Below the pieces are notes generated by a model that did no database searches, was not told where the DNA came from, and saw only the letters and a list, made by a program, of their open reading frames with translations. Shown here piece by piece: positions 26,927 through 36,171 of a DNA stretch of 64,000 nt. Each line of letters starts with the position of its first letter. Position 1 is the stretch's first letter. This DNA comes from Paracoccus xiamenensis (lineage in GTDB: Bacteria; Pseudomonadota; Alphaproteobacteria; Rhodobacterales; Rhodobacteraceae): contig NZ_JAAOHY010000001.1 of assembly GCF_011308835.1 (NCBI RefSeq), forward strand, positions 620,001-684,000, read 5' to 3'. The translations under genes were made by a program, and so were the position numbers.

Positions 26927-27501
26927 AGGGTGACCTTGCCGAAAGGTGTCGAGATATGCGCGGCAAGCTGCGGATCTGATTTGGAAATCGAAATTCGCGG
27001 ATCCTTCATGTCCAGCTTTGGCGGCTTCGGGTGGTGCAGGTCCAGCCGCAGCAGCCGCAGACCCAGATCGGGCATGGTATCGGTCGGATGTGGGCCGGTC
27101 CCCCAGTCGATGCGCAGGGGATCAAGGCCGTCGCTGTCGCTCTGTCCGCTATCGGGGATGGCGATGCGCCAGTGCAGGTCGCCGCGCGCGGCCTCTCGGA
27201 TCGTGCTGCCGGGCGGTGGCTTCAGGGGCTTGGCACGGCAGACCCAGGCGACCAGCCGGGGCGGGCCGCGAAAATCATCCAGCCCGAACCAACGCGGATA
27301 AGGCGGGGCCTCTGCCTGCGGGTCGATGGCGATCAGTTCGACATATTCGCGGGCGGTCAGCCGCCACAGCCGGTTATGCGTGCCCATGATGGCGTGTTTG
27401 CCGCCCGGCTCTGGCGGGGCGCGGAACAGATCGGTCAGCATGGCCTCGCCCTCGGGCAGGGTTTCTGCGGCGACGACGAGGTGATCGAGTTCCAGCGGCA
27501 T
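26923..27501 (-). CDS. VOC/glyoxalase-like domain protein
   Basis: 192 residues from ATG 27501, directly after the trpA stop codon (TGACATG), so the two are translationally coupled; the longer open frame would overlap trpA by about 170 bases. LELDHLVVAAETLPEGEAML and GGKHAIMGTHNRLWRL match the glyoxalase-like type 3 domain of vicinal-oxygen-chelate proteins. Candidate metal ligands are His in LDHLV and Glu in YVELIAIDP. Function unknown; the family includes dioxygenases and isomerases. Confidence 0.85.
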   Translation of the reverse strand: MPLELDHLVVAAETLPEGEAMLTDLFRAPPEPGGKHAIMGTHNRLWRLTAREYVELIAIDPQAEAPPYPRWFGLDDFRGPPRLVAWVCRAKPLKPPPGSTIREAARGDLHWRIAIPDSGQSDSDGLDPLRIDWGTGPHPTDTMPDLGLRLLRLDLHHPKPPKLDMKDPRISISKSDPQLAAHISTPFGKVTL

Positions 27502-27502
27502 G

Positions 27503-28300
27503 TCAGCCCCGATGCGCGCCTTCGGCCAGCGAGGCGACGAAGTCCAGCACCTCGGCCACGGGCCGGCCTTCGCCGATACGCTTGACGATGGCGGAACCCA
27601 CGACGCTGCCATCCGCGACGGCAGCGATCGCCTCGGCCGCTTCGGGGGTCGAGATGCCGAAGCCCACCACAACCGGCAGATCCGCAGCGGCGCGGATGCG
27701 CGCGACCTCGGGCGCCACGGTCGCGGCGTCGGCAGAAAGGCCGCCGGTCACGCCGGCGACGGCGACGTAATAGACGAAGCCCGAGGTATTCGCGACCACC
27801 GCCGGCAGGCGGCGGTCATCGGTCGTGGGCGTGGCCAGACGGATGAAGTTGATGCCGGCTTCACGCGCGGGCAGGCACAGCTCGGCGTCTTCCTCGGGTG
27901 GCAGGTCGACGACGATCAGCCCGTCGATCCCGGCCTCGACAGCGTCCTTCAGGAACTGCTGGACGCCGCCCTTGCGGGCATAGATCGGGTTGTAATAGCC
28001 CATCAGCACGATAGGGGTGTCATTGTCCGTCTGGCGGAATTCGCGCACCATGGCCAGCGTTTCAGTGACACTGCCACCGGCATCCAGCGCCCGATGGGCG
28101 GCGGCTTCGATGGTGGGGCCATCGGCCATTGGGTCGGTGAAGGGCATGCCCAATTCGATGATGTCCACGCCCGCACCCGGCAGGCCCGCAAGGATCTGCG
28201 CCGAGGTGTCGCGGTCGGGATCGCTGGCCATGATATAGGCCACGAAGGCTTTGCGTTTTTCCGCCCCGAGCCGGGCGAAGGTGGCGTCGATTCGGCTCAT
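27503..28300 (-). CDS. trpA: Tryptophan synthase alpha subunit
   Basis: 265 residues from ATG 28300 (GGAGGGA upstream). TrpA cleaves indole-3-glycerol phosphate to indole, which is channelled to TrpB. The signatures are visible: the N-terminal [18 protein letters not shown] with the catalytic Glu and Asp, [14 protein letters not shown], and [13 protein letters not shown]. The phosphate-binding loop near [10 protein letters not shown] and SVVGSAIVK is intact. trpB and trpF are not adjacent, so trpA is separated from its partner gene. It leads a chain of four overlapping or abutting genes of unrelated function. Confidence 0.96.
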   Translation of the reverse strand: MSRIDATFARLGAEKRKAFVAYIMASDPDRDTSAQILAGLPGAGVDIIELGMPFTDPMADGPTIEAAAHRALDAGGSVTETLAMVREFRQTDNDTPIVLMGYYNPIYARKGGVQQFLKDAVEAGIDGLIVVDLPPEEDAELCLPAREAGINFIRLATPTTDDRRLPAVVANTSGFVYYVAVAGVTGGLSADAATVAPEVARIRAAADLPVVVGFGISTPEAAEAIAAVADGSVVGSAIVKRIGEGRPVAEVLDFVASLAEGAHRG

Positions 28301-28408
28301 CGGTTCCCTCCGTGTCGGGACGGGGTTAGCGCGCGGGCGCGCCGGGATCAATGCAGGGATTGGCGGCGCGCATGCCGCGGCGTAGGAATAGGGCGTCGGA
28401 GGTGCCCC

Positions 28409-29722
28409 ATGTTGAAACGCAGCGATTTTCCCGCAGATTTCGTTTTCGGTGTCGCTACGGCGGCCTATCAGATCGAGGGCAGCAGTTTCGGCGGCGCGGG
28501 GGCCAGCCATTGGGACACATTCGCGGCCACGCCCGGCAATGTCGCCGATGGCACCGACGGATCGGTCGCCTGTGATCACTATCACCGCTGGCAGGAGGAT
28601 CTGGACCTGATCCGCGACGGCAATTTCGACGCCTATCGCTTTTCAACCAGCTGGGCGCGGGTGATGCCCGATGGCGTGATGCTGAACCCCGAGGGGCTGG
28701 ATTTCTATGACCGGCTGGTCGACGGGATGCTGGCGCGGGGGCTGGACCCGGTGCTGACGCTGTATCACTGGGATCTGCCCTCGGATCTGGCGGTGCAGGG
28801 GGGCTGGACCAATCGCGACATTGCCGCCCGCTTTGCCGATTATGCCCGCGCGGTGATGGCGCGCCTTGGCGACCGGGTGGCGATGACCGCCACCTTGAAC
28901 GAGCCATGGTGCATCGCCTGGCTTTCGCATTTCCTGGGCATTCACGCGCCCGGCCTGCGCGACATTCGCGCCGCCGCCCATGCCATGCATCACACGCTCC
29001 TGGCCCATACGACTGCGATGCAGGCGCTGCGGGCTGATGGGCATGGCAATCTGGGCATCGTGCTGAACTTCGAAACCGCCCATCCCGCCACCCGCAGCGC
29101 CGTCGACATGGCCGCCGCCGCGCGGCAGGACGCCATCTATAACCGATGGTTTCTGGAGGCGCTGACCGGCGCCGGCTATCCCGCCCCCGCGATGGAGGGG
29201 CTGGCCCCGCATCTGCCCATGGGCTGGCAGGACGATATGGCCGCCATTGCCGCGCCCATCGACTGGATCGGCATCAACCATTACACGCGCGCATTGTATC
29301 GGGCGACGGCGGGGGCGTGGCCGGCGGGCGAGACCGTGACGGGGCCGCTGCCCAAGACCCAGATCGGCTGGGAAATCCGCCCTGAAGGGCTTTATGAATT
29401 CCTGCTGCGGATCAAGGCGCAGGCGCCGGGTGTGCCGGTTTACGTGACGGAAAACGGCATGGCCTGGGATGACCGGGTCGATGGCGGCCGCGTCGATGAC
29501 CGGGACCGGCAGGACTATATCCGCGACCATATGGCGGCGGCGCATCGCGCCATTGACGCGGGCGTCGATCTGCGCGGCTTCTTTCAGTGGTCGCTGCTGG
29601 ATAATTACGAATGGTCGCAGGGCTACGGTCCGCGCTTCGGCATCGTCCATGTCGATTACGACACCCAGAAGCGGACGCCGAAAGGCTCATATCTGATGCT
29701 GAAGGACGCGCTTAGCCGGTAA
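28409..29722 (+). CDS. GH1 beta-glucosidase
   Basis: 437 residues from ATG 28409, chosen because GGAGGT is just upstream and the protein then begins at the usual GH1 point ([19 protein letters not shown]). The catalytic pair is clear: acid/base E165 in TLNEPW and nucleophile E348 in YVTENGM. No signal peptide, so it is cytoplasmic and probably acts on imported beta-glycosides. The 3' end overlaps the convergent amidohydrolase gene by 11 bases. No sugar transporter lies next to it. Confidence 0.95.
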   Translation: MLKRSDFPADFVFGVATAAYQIEGSSFGGAGASHWDTFAATPGNVADGTDGSVACDHYHRWQEDLDLIRDGNFDAYRFSTSWARVMPDGVMLNPEGLDFYDRLVDGMLARGLDPVLTLYHWDLPSDLAVQGGWTNRDIAARFADYARAVMARLGDRVAMTATLNEPWCIAWLSHFLGIHAPGLRDIRAAAHAMHHTLLAHTTAMQALRADGHGNLGIVLNFETAHPATRSAVDMAAAARQDAIYNRWFLEALTGAGYPAPAMEGLAPHLPMGWQDDMAAIAAPIDWIGINHYTRALYRATAGAWPAGETVTGPLPKTQIGWEIRPEGLYEFLLRIKAQAPGVPVYVTENGMAWDDRVDGGRVDDRDRQDYIRDHMAAAHRAIDAGVDLRGFFQWSLLDNYEWSQGYGPRFGIVHVDYDTQKRTPKGSYLMLKDALSR

Positions 29723-30851
29723 GATCGCGCGCGACCTGATGGAACAGCCGGACCGAGGGCGCGATCAGCGCATCGGGGAAGTCGTAATTCTCGGCATGAA
29801 GGGGCGGGTGATCGGCGCCGGCGCCCAGCAGTATCATGGCGGTTTTCGCGCGGGCGGCGAAGCGGCCGAAATCCTCGGATGCGCGCATCGGCAGGCCCTC
29901 GGCTGAAACAGCGATGCCGGTGGCCTTTGCAGCGCGGGCCAGGATCGCGGCGGCCTCGGGGTGGTTGATCGAGGCGGCGAATTCGTCATGCCAGTCGAAA
30001 TCCGCCTGCAGCCCGTGCAGGTCGGCGGCGTCGCGGATGATCGCCTGCGCGGCTGCGCGCAGCGCGGCCATCGCGTCGTCGCGCTGTGTGCGCAGGGTCA
30101 CCCAGATCTCGGCCGTGCCGGGGGTGATGCCGAATGCGGGCTCGCCCATTGCCAGATGGGTGACGGTGACCAGTTGGAAATCGGGATCCTGCTGACTGCC
30201 GCTTGGCAGTGCCAGCAGCGCCGGCAGGATCGCCGCAATTGCCAATGTCGGCGTGCGCGCCTTTTCGGGTTCCGAGGCGTGCGAGGTCGCGCCCACCAGC
30301 CGCGCCCGCATCCCGACCGAGGCGCAGTTGACCGGACCCGGTGCCAGCAGCGCGCGACCCTGCGCAACGCCGGGAAAGTTGTGGATCGCAAATCCATAGT
30401 CGAATTCGGGCAATGCCGGATCGGCCAGCATGGCGGCAGCACCGGCACCGTTTTCCTCGGCCGGCTGGAACAGCAACCAGACCGCGCCGCGCATGGGCCG
30501 CTGACGCGACAGCAGTCGCGCAAGGCCGACCAGCCCGGTCATGTGGCCTTCGTGCCCGCACAGATGGGCGACGCCTTCGATCGCCGAGCGGTGGTCGGGG
30601 CCGATCGCTTCCAGTATCGGCAGGGCGTCCAGTTCGGCGCGAAACATCACCTGCGGGCCGGGTGCGGTGCCGCGAAACTCGGCCATGACCCCGGTGCCGC
30701 CGATCCCGGTCAGAACCTGGTCGGCGCCCAGATCCCGCATCATCGCCGCCATGCGGGCGGCAGTCCGCACCTCGTGGCCGGACAGTTCCGGCGCACGATG
30801 CAGATCGCGGCGCAGTTCTGTCAGTTCGGCGATATCGGCATTGGTCAGCAT
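29712..30851 (-). CDS. M20 family amidohydrolase (hippurate hydrolase-like)
   Basis: 379 residues. M20D features: an N-terminal ELRRDLHRAPELSGHE, metal-binding CGHEGHM (Cys-Gly-His), PAEENGAGAAAM with the Glu-Glu pair, and a central dimerisation domain (GATSHASEPEKART). Such enzymes remove N-acyl groups from amino acids (N-acetyl, benzoyl or indole-acetyl). The exact substrate is unknown. Convergent with the beta-glucosidase. Confidence 0.92.
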   Translation of the reverse strand: MLTNADIAELTELRRDLHRAPELSGHEVRTAARMAAMMRDLGADQVLTGIGGTGVMAEFRGTAPGPQVMFRAELDALPILEAIGPDHRSAIEGVAHLCGHEGHMTGLVGLARLLSRQRPMRGAVWLLFQPAEENGAGAAAMLADPALPEFDYGFAIHNFPGVAQGRALLAPGPVNCASVGMRARLVGATSHASEPEKARTPTLAIAAILPALLALPSGSQQDPDFQLVTVTHLAMGEPAFGITPGTAEIWVTLRTQRDDAMAALRAAAQAIIRDAADLHGLQADFDWHDEFAASINHPEAAAILARAAKATGIAVSAEGLPMRASEDFGRFAARAKTAMILLGAGADHPPLHAENYDFPDALIAPSVRLFHQVARDLTG

Positions 30852-30895
30852 GATTGAGGCATGACATGGGCGCGCGCCTTGGGCAAGATGCGGCC

Positions 30896-31483
30896 ATGAG
30901 CATGAAGCTAGAAGATGTATTCGCCCGAATCGATGCGGCCAACGCCGCCGATCCGCATATGGAAGACGCCCAGCCGGCCGAGCTGCTATATGGTCTTCGG
31001 ATGACCGTGGAACAGCGCGCGCTGTACCCCGAGGCGTCCGAGCCGTTGCAGATCGCCTGCCGCGGCCAGCATGTCGAACGCTGGAAGCTGCCGCGCCATG
31101 ATTTTCCCGAAGGGCGCGCGGGCTATCTGGCCTGGCGCGTCGAACAGGGCCGCCGCCACGCCGCGCGGGTGGCTGAATTCATGGCCGCGGCCGGATTTGC
31201 GCCGGATGACATCGCCCATGTCGAAAAAATGCTGCGCAAGGAAGGGATCAAGCGCGATGCCGATGTGCAGGCCCTTGAAGATGTGGCCTGCTTTACCTTC
31301 ATGCGTCACTATATGGCGCCTTTCGCCGAGACCCAGACGCCCGAGGATATGGAGCGGATCGTCAACAAGACCGCCCGCAAGATGTCGGCCATGGCGCGCG
31401 CCCGCGCGCTTGTCGACTTCGCCATCCCGGAACCGCTGGCAAGCTTCTTCCGCGATGATCCCGGGCCCGCCGGGGCGCGCTGA
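30896..31483 (+). CDS. DUF4202 domain protein
   Basis: 195 residues from ATG 30896. It matches DUF4202: DVFARIDAANAADPHME at the start, YGLRMTVEQRALYPEASEPLQIA, then GQHVERWKLPRHDFPEGRAGYLAWR. The repeated His and acidic residues suggest an all-helical metal-dependent (HD-like) hydrolase, but that is inference. It stands 17 bases before the CbpA-type co-chaperone gene and may share its operon. Confidence 0.82.
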   Translation: MSMKLEDVFARIDAANAADPHMEDAQPAELLYGLRMTVEQRALYPEASEPLQIACRGQHVERWKLPRHDFPEGRAGYLAWRVEQGRRHAARVAEFMAAAGFAPDDIAHVEKMLRKEGIKRDADVQALEDVACFTFMRHYMAPFAETQTPEDMERIVNKTARKMSAMARARALVDFAIPEPLASFFRDDPGPAGAR

Positions 31484-31500
31484 GATCGAGATTTGGAAAG

Positions 31501-32430
31501 ATGAAGATGGACGACCCCTATAAGGCGCTCGGGCTGACGAAATCCGCCAGTCAGGACGATATCAAGAAGGCCTATCGCAAGATCGCCAAGACCGACCACC
31601 CCGACCTGAACCCAGATCCGGCGGCAGCCGAACGGTTCAAGGCGGCGTCCTCGGCCTATGATCTGCTGAAAGACCCCGATCAGCGCGCCCGTTTCGACCG
31701 GGGCGAGATCGACGCCACCGGGCAGGAACGCGCCCAACAGAAATTCTATCGCGACTTCGCGGAACGCGGCGACAACCCCTATCGGCAATATTCCAGCGCC
31801 GGATATGGCGATTTCTCGGATGTGTTCGACGACCTGTTCGGCGATGACGGCCGGAGGGGTGGCTTCGGCGGTTTCCGGCGGTCAGGCGCGGGCGGGCAGG
31901 GCTTTGACATGCGCGGGCAGGACGCCCGCTATGATCTGGAGGTGGATTTTCTGACCGCTGCCAAGGGCGGCAGCACCCGGATCACGCTGCCCACCGGCGG
32001 CGCGGTCGAGGTGCAGATCCCCGAGGGCGCGTCCGACGGCCAGACCATCCGCCTGCGCGGCAAGGGCGGCCCCGGACACGGTCAGGGCGCGCCGGGCGAC
32101 GCCTATCTGACGCTGCATGTGGGCAGTCACCCGGACTGGACCCGCGACGGCAATGACGTGACCATCACCTTGCCCATCACCATCGACGAGGCCGTGCTGG
32201 GCGGCAAGGTCGAGGTGCCGACGCTGGACGGGGCGGTGTCGATGAACCTGCCGCGCGGCGCGACAACGGGTCAGAAGCTGCGGCTGAAGGGCAAGGGCAT
32301 CAAGGGCGGCAATCAATATGTGCAGCTCAAGATCGTGATGCCGCCGAATGTCGATCAGGATCTGGTCGAGTTCATGGAAAAATGGCGTCAGGAAAACCCC
32401 TATGATCCGCGCGGCGGGATGGGGGTGTGA
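31501..32430 (+). CDS. cbpA: CbpA-type DnaJ homologue
   Basis: 309 residues. N-terminal J domain (about 4-70) with HPD in KTDHPDLNPD, a Gly/Phe-rich linker (GGFGGFRRSGAGGQGF) and the two C-terminal beta-sandwich domains (ARYDLEVDFLTAAKGG; DWTRDGNDVTITLPITIDEAVLGG). The zinc-finger repeats of DnaJ are missing, which defines the CbpA class. It is a co-chaperone of DnaK under stress. The stop codon is followed one base later by the ATG of a CbpM-like modulator. Confidence 0.92.
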   Translation: MKMDDPYKALGLTKSASQDDIKKAYRKIAKTDHPDLNPDPAAAERFKAASSAYDLLKDPDQRARFDRGEIDATGQERAQQKFYRDFAERGDNPYRQYSSAGYGDFSDVFDDLFGDDGRRGGFGGFRRSGAGGQGFDMRGQDARYDLEVDFLTAAKGGSTRITLPTGGAVEVQIPEGASDGQTIRLRGKGGPGHGQGAPGDAYLTLHVGSHPDWTRDGNDVTITLPITIDEAVLGGKVEVPTLDGAVSMNLPRGATTGQKLRLKGKGIKGGNQYVQLKIVMPPNVDQDLVEFMEKWRQENPYDPRGGMGV

Positions 32431-32431
32431 G

Positions 32432-32770
32432 ATGGCCCGCTATACCGCCGAGGAGCTGATCGCCACCATCGACGAGCTGACCGGGCCGCGCCTGACCCAC
32501 TATGTCGAGATGCGGGTGCTGCAACCCGTCATCTCGGCTGAAGGCGCGCGCTTCCGTGAAATCGACCGCGCCCGCGCCCGGCTGCTGTGTGATCTCAGCG
32601 AGGATTACGGGCTTGACGGCGACGCGCTGTCGCTGGTGATGCAATTGCTGGACGAGGCACACGGCTTGCGCGGCGAGATGCAGGCGCTGATGGCAGCGCT
32701 GGCGGAAGAACCCGACGAGGCCCGCCAGCGCGTGATCGCCCGCATCCGTCTGGCCCGCGCGCAGGACTGA
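32432..32770 (+). CDS. cbpM: CbpM-like chaperone modulator
   Basis: 112 residues from ATG 32432. A small helical protein with YTAEELIATIDELTGPRLTHYVEMRVLQP, resembling a MerR-like winged-helix motif as in CbpM, and a C-terminal helix (LLDEAHGLRGEMQALMAAL). CbpM binds the J domain of CbpA and blocks it. The gene order cbpA-cbpM is conserved in many proteobacteria and supports the call more than sequence alone. Possible alternative: an unrelated DUF. Confidence 0.7.
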   Translation: MARYTAEELIATIDELTGPRLTHYVEMRVLQPVISAEGARFREIDRARARLLCDLSEDYGLDGDALSLVMQLLDEAHGLRGEMQALMAALAEEPDEARQRVIARIRLARAQD

Positions 32771-32790
32771 TCCGCCACGCCTTTGCAACG

Positions 32791-32804
32791 GCGGCAATTG
32801 CCGC
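32791..32804. repeat. 14-bp palindrome, copy 1
   Basis: The perfect palindrome GCGGCAATTGCCGC lies between convergent cbpM and smpB. An identical copy occurs at 38444-38457, again between convergent genes. Confidence 0.6.
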
Positions 32805-32811
32805 GCCCGCC

Positions 32812-33285
32812 TCAGCTGTTCTGTTTCAGCAGACGCTGCTTCTGACGGTTCCAGTCGCGCTTGGCCGAGGTCTCGCGCTTGTCGGCATTCTTCTTGCCCT
32901 TGGCGACGCCGATCTTCAGCTTCACGATGCCGCGGTCGTTGAAATACATGACCAACGGCACCAGCGTCATCCCCTCGCGCGCGGTGGCCGACCACAGGCG
33001 CGAAAGTTCCTTCTTCGACACCAGCAGCTTGCGGCGGCGGCGTTCCTCATGCCCGAAGACGCCGGCCTGCTTGTAGGCGGCGATATAGCCGTTAATCAGC
33101 CACAGCTCGCCATTTTCGACATTGGCATAGCTTTCGGCAATGTTGGACTGGCCGGTCCGCAGGGATTTCACCTCGGACCCGGTCAGGATGATACCTGCCT
33201 CCAGATCGCTTTCGATGAAGTAATCGAAGCGCGCCCGGCGGTTCTCGGCAATGATCTTGTAATTGGGGTCTGATTTCGTGGCCAT
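32812..33285 (-). CDS. smpB: SsrA-binding protein SmpB
   Basis: 157 residues. SmpB carries tmRNA to stalled ribosomes in trans-translation. Conserved parts: [20 protein letters not shown] with [35 protein letters not shown], and the basic C-terminal tail [20 protein letters not shown]. It is complete. No ssrA gene was identified in the window. Confidence 0.96.
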   Translation of the reverse strand: MATKSDPNYKIIAENRRARFDYFIESDLEAGIILTGSEVKSLRTGQSNIAESYANVENGELWLINGYIAAYKQAGVFGHEERRRRKLLVSKKELSRLWSATAREGMTLVPLVMYFNDRGIVKLKIGVAKGKKNADKRETSAKRDWNRQKQRLLKQNS

Positions 33286-33333
33286 GGTCGTGCTGAGATA
33301 GGGGCAGGGCGGGGCGAAGTAAAGACGTGCCCC

Positions 33334-33807
33334 CTAGTGGCGCGGGTCGGTGATGCGGGCCAGCAGCCCCTCGGCCCCGGCCAGCACCTCCTCCCACGTG
33401 GCGCCAAAGCCAGCGGCATCGCCGAAATAGGGATCGGCGACCGATTTGCCCTTTTGCCCCGGCACGTGATCCAGCATCAGCGACAGCCGCGCCGGTGCAT
33501 CTGCAGGCGCCAGCCGGCGCAGCTCGGCCAGATTGTCGCGGTCCATGGCGACGATATGGTCGAAGCGCTGGAAATCCTCGGCCCGGACCTGACGCGCCCG
33601 CAGGGTCGAGATATCGACGCCATGCCGCGCCGCGACGGCTTGCGCACGCGGATCGGGCGGATTGCCGGCGTGCCAATTGCCGGTGCCAGCTGAATCGATC
33701 AGCATCGTCACGCCATCGCGCGCCGCCACCGCGCGCATCGCGCCCTCGGCCAAAGGCGAGCGGCAGATATTTCCGAGGCAGACGAACAGAACCGAGGGCG
33801 TTGACAT
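33334..33807 (-). CDS. Low-molecular-weight protein-tyrosine phosphatase
   Basis: 157 residues. The phosphate loop C-x5-R is C10-LGNIC-R16 followed by Ser, and the catalytic acid is in VADPYFGD near residue 125. These are the complete LMW-PTP signatures. In bacteria such enzymes act on protein tyrosine kinases of polysaccharide export or on arsenate; no capsule or ars genes are nearby. It diverges from the K+ channel gene. Confidence 0.93.
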   Translation of the reverse strand: MSTPSVLFVCLGNICRSPLAEGAMRAVAARDGVTMLIDSAGTGNWHAGNPPDPRAQAVAARHGVDISTLRARQVRAEDFQRFDHIVAMDRDNLAELRRLAPADAPARLSLMLDHVPGQKGKSVADPYFGDAAGFGATWEEVLAGAEGLLARITDPRH

Positions 33808-33931
33808 GATCTAGGCTTCCGGGTTGGGCGATTGTGACAGGTTACGCGATCCTCGGCCCGGGGCAAGGTCAGCCTGATTGTGGCCCCCGCCGGGCCGCAT
33901 TAACCTGCGCGCAAACCTCAGGAGGGCGGGG

Positions 33932-34366
33932 ATGTTTTTTCAGATCGGATTGGGCTCTGTCCTGATGATGGCGACGGTTGCGATTGCCGGCCTGACCACC
34001 TGGGCGTTGGAACTGACGCTGGACAGCCGCGGCGACTGGCTGCGCAACTGGCGGCCGCGGGTGCGGGTGACGGTCGGGGTCATGGTGATGACGCTGTGGG
34101 CGCTGGCAGCGATCTCGGCGCAGGTCTGGCTGTGGGCGGTGGTGCTGCAATATCTGGGCGCCTTCACCGACCGCGAAGAGGCGATCTATTACACGCTGGT
34201 GACCTTTACCACGCTGGGTTACGGCGATGTGCTGCTGCCCAAGGGGCTGCGGGTGCTGGGGGCTTTGGCGGCGGTGAATGGGATGCTGAACATCGGTGTG
34301 CTGACGGCAGTGATGATCGATTCCATCCGCGCGCTCCGGCAAAAATACGGTGTGACCTCTGGCTGA
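33932..34366 (+). CDS. Two-helix potassium channel
   Basis: 144 residues from ATG 33932 (GGAGGG upstream). The selectivity filter is TTLGYGD (93-99) in a YYTLVTFTTLGYGDV pore loop, with a preceding membrane helix (VRVTVGVMVMTLWALAAISAQV) and a following inner helix (LRVLGALAAVNGMLNIGVLTAVM). A further N-terminal helix is present. No RCK or nucleotide-binding domain, so it resembles a bare pore. It would conduct K+ across the inner membrane; gating is unknown. Confidence 0.9.
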   Translation: MFFQIGLGSVLMMATVAIAGLTTWALELTLDSRGDWLRNWRPRVRVTVGVMVMTLWALAAISAQVWLWAVVLQYLGAFTDREEAIYYTLVTFTTLGYGDVLLPKGLRVLGALAAVNGMLNIGVLTAVMIDSIRALRQKYGVTSG

Positions 34367-34440
34367 TGCCGGTGGGGCTTGCCCCCTTGGCCGTCATCTG
34401 ATCCTCTGCCGGCGGAACGGGACAAGGGAAGGGGCGGCAT

Positions 34441-36102
34441 ATGGGCGGGACTGATAGCAGGCATGGCGGGCAGATCCTGGTCGACGCGCTGAAGGCCAAC
34501 GGGGTCCGGCGGGTCTTTTCCGTCCCGGGCGAAAGCTTTTTGGCGGTGCTGGACGGCTTTTACGAATCCGGTATTCAGAACGTCGTCTGCCGCCAGGAAG
34601 GCGGTGCCGCGATGATGGCAGAGGCGACGGGCAAGCTGACGGGCAGGCCCGGCGTGGCAATCGTCACCCGTGGACCCGGCGCCACCAATGCCAGCGCCGG
34701 TGTCCATGTCGCCATGCAGGATTCGACCCCGATGATCCTGCTGGTGGGCCAGATCGCCCGCGCGGATCGCGACCGCGAGGCGTTTCAAGAGGTGAATTAT
34801 CCGTTGGTCTTCGGCGGCCTTGCCAAATGGGCAGCCCAGATCGACGACACGGCCCGCATCCCCGAATATATGGCCCGCGCCTTTCATGTCGCCATGTCCG
34901 GCCGTCCCGGCCCGGTCGTGCTGGCCCTGCCCGAAGATATGCTGAGCGATCATGTCGAGACCCCCGACCTGCCGCCCGCCAAGCCGGTGATGAACGCGCC
35001 CTCGGATGCGGCCGTGGATGCGGTGATCGCCGCGCTGGCGCAGGCAGAGCGGCCCTTGATCGTGCCGGGCGGTTCGCTGTGGTCTGAAGCCGCCGCCGAA
35101 AACCTTGGTCGCTTTGCCGCCGCATGGGATGTGCCGGTGGCGGTGCCCTTCCGGCGTCAGGACCGCATCGACAACCGGCTGGCGCAATATGTCGGCGATC
35201 TGGGCGTGGGCATGAACCCGCAGCTTGGCGCGGCACTTGGCGAGGCGGATCTGGTCATCTCGCTGGGGTCGCGGCTGGGGGATACGCTGACCAATGGCTA
35301 TACGCTGATGAAGCCTTCCGGGCAGGGGCGGCGGATCGTGATGGTCCACCCCGATCCGAATGAGATCGGCCACCTCTGGCGCGCCGATCCCGGCATCGCG
35401 GCCGATCCGCAGGCCATGATCGCAGCCCTCGCCACGCGCCCAGCCACGCGCAGCTTTACCGATTGGACCCGCGATCTGCGCGCCCGTTACGAGGACTGGC
35501 AGACCCCGCGCCCGACGCCGGGGACGGTGCGGATGGAGAACGTCATCCACTGGCTGTCCCAGAACCTGCCAGAGGACGCGGTGCTGACCAATGGCGCGGG
35601 CAATTACGCCGCCTTCCTGCATCGCTATTTCCGTTATAAGCGGCCCTTCACACAGGTCGCGCCGACCTCTGGCAGCATGGGTTACGGCTTGCCCGCTGCA
35701 ATTGCCGCCAAGCTGAACGCGCCCGAACGCGCGGTCGTGTGTCTGGCCGGCGATGGTTGCCTGCAAATGACCGTGAACGAGTTGTCAACTGCTGCCCAGC
35801 ACGGCGCGCATGTCATCGTCATCGTTGCAAATAACGGCCAATACGGCACCATTCGGATGCATCAGGAACGCCACTATCCGGCGCGCGTTTCCGGCACGGC
35901 GCTTGCCAGTCCTGACTTTGCGGCGCTGGCGCGCAGCTATGGCGGCCATGGCGAGGTGGTGACGGCGGACGCCGATTTCCCCGCAGCCTTCGCCCGCGCG
36001 CAGGCTGCCGGATCGCTGGCGGTGATCGAGCTGATGCTGGACCCGGAGGCGCTGACCAGCTCGGCCACTTTGTCACAGATTCGCGCGCAGTCGCAGCGCT
36101 GA
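34441..36102 (+). CDS. Thiamine diphosphate enzyme, acetolactate synthase-like
   Basis: 553 residues with the three-domain ThDP fold. Catalytic Glu lies in CRQEGGAAMMAEA; GPGATNASAGV follows; the ThDP-Mg motif is GDGCLQMTVNELSTAAQHG ending in ANN. It resembles the large subunit of acetolactate synthase but also benzoylformate or sulfopyruvate decarboxylase and oxalyl-CoA-type relatives. No small regulatory subunit (ilvN) follows, so a catabolic role is as likely as branched-chain amino-acid synthesis. Upstream AAGGGG is the likely ribosome-binding site. Confidence 0.85.
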   Translation: MGGTDSRHGGQILVDALKANGVRRVFSVPGESFLAVLDGFYESGIQNVVCRQEGGAAMMAEATGKLTGRPGVAIVTRGPGATNASAGVHVAMQDSTPMILLVGQIARADRDREAFQEVNYPLVFGGLAKWAAQIDDTARIPEYMARAFHVAMSGRPGPVVLALPEDMLSDHVETPDLPPAKPVMNAPSDAAVDAVIAALAQAERPLIVPGGSLWSEAAAENLGRFAAAWDVPVAVPFRRQDRIDNRLAQYVGDLGVGMNPQLGAALGEADLVISLGSRLGDTLTNGYTLMKPSGQGRRIVMVHPDPNEIGHLWRADPGIAADPQAMIAALATRPATRSFTDWTRDLRARYEDWQTPRPTPGTVRMENVIHWLSQNLPEDAVLTNGAGNYAAFLHRYFRYKRPFTQVAPTSGSMGYGLPAAIAAKLNAPERAVVCLAGDGCLQMTVNELSTAAQHGAHVIVIVANNGQYGTIRMHQERHYPARVSGTALASPDFAALARSYGGHGEVVTADADFPAAFARAQAAGSLAVIELMLDPEALTSSATLSQIRAQSQR

Positions 36103-36171
36103 CGCAATCTGGTTGCCCCAACGGCGCGGCGGCGCTAAGCACGTGCCGCAACCGCTGGCAGGGAGAGGCCC

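Noticed and set aside
27500..28408. Upstream 303-codon extension of the beta-glucosidase frame
   Set aside because: It overlaps trpA in antisense, and GH1 proteins start at the ATG at 28409, which has its own ribosome-binding site.
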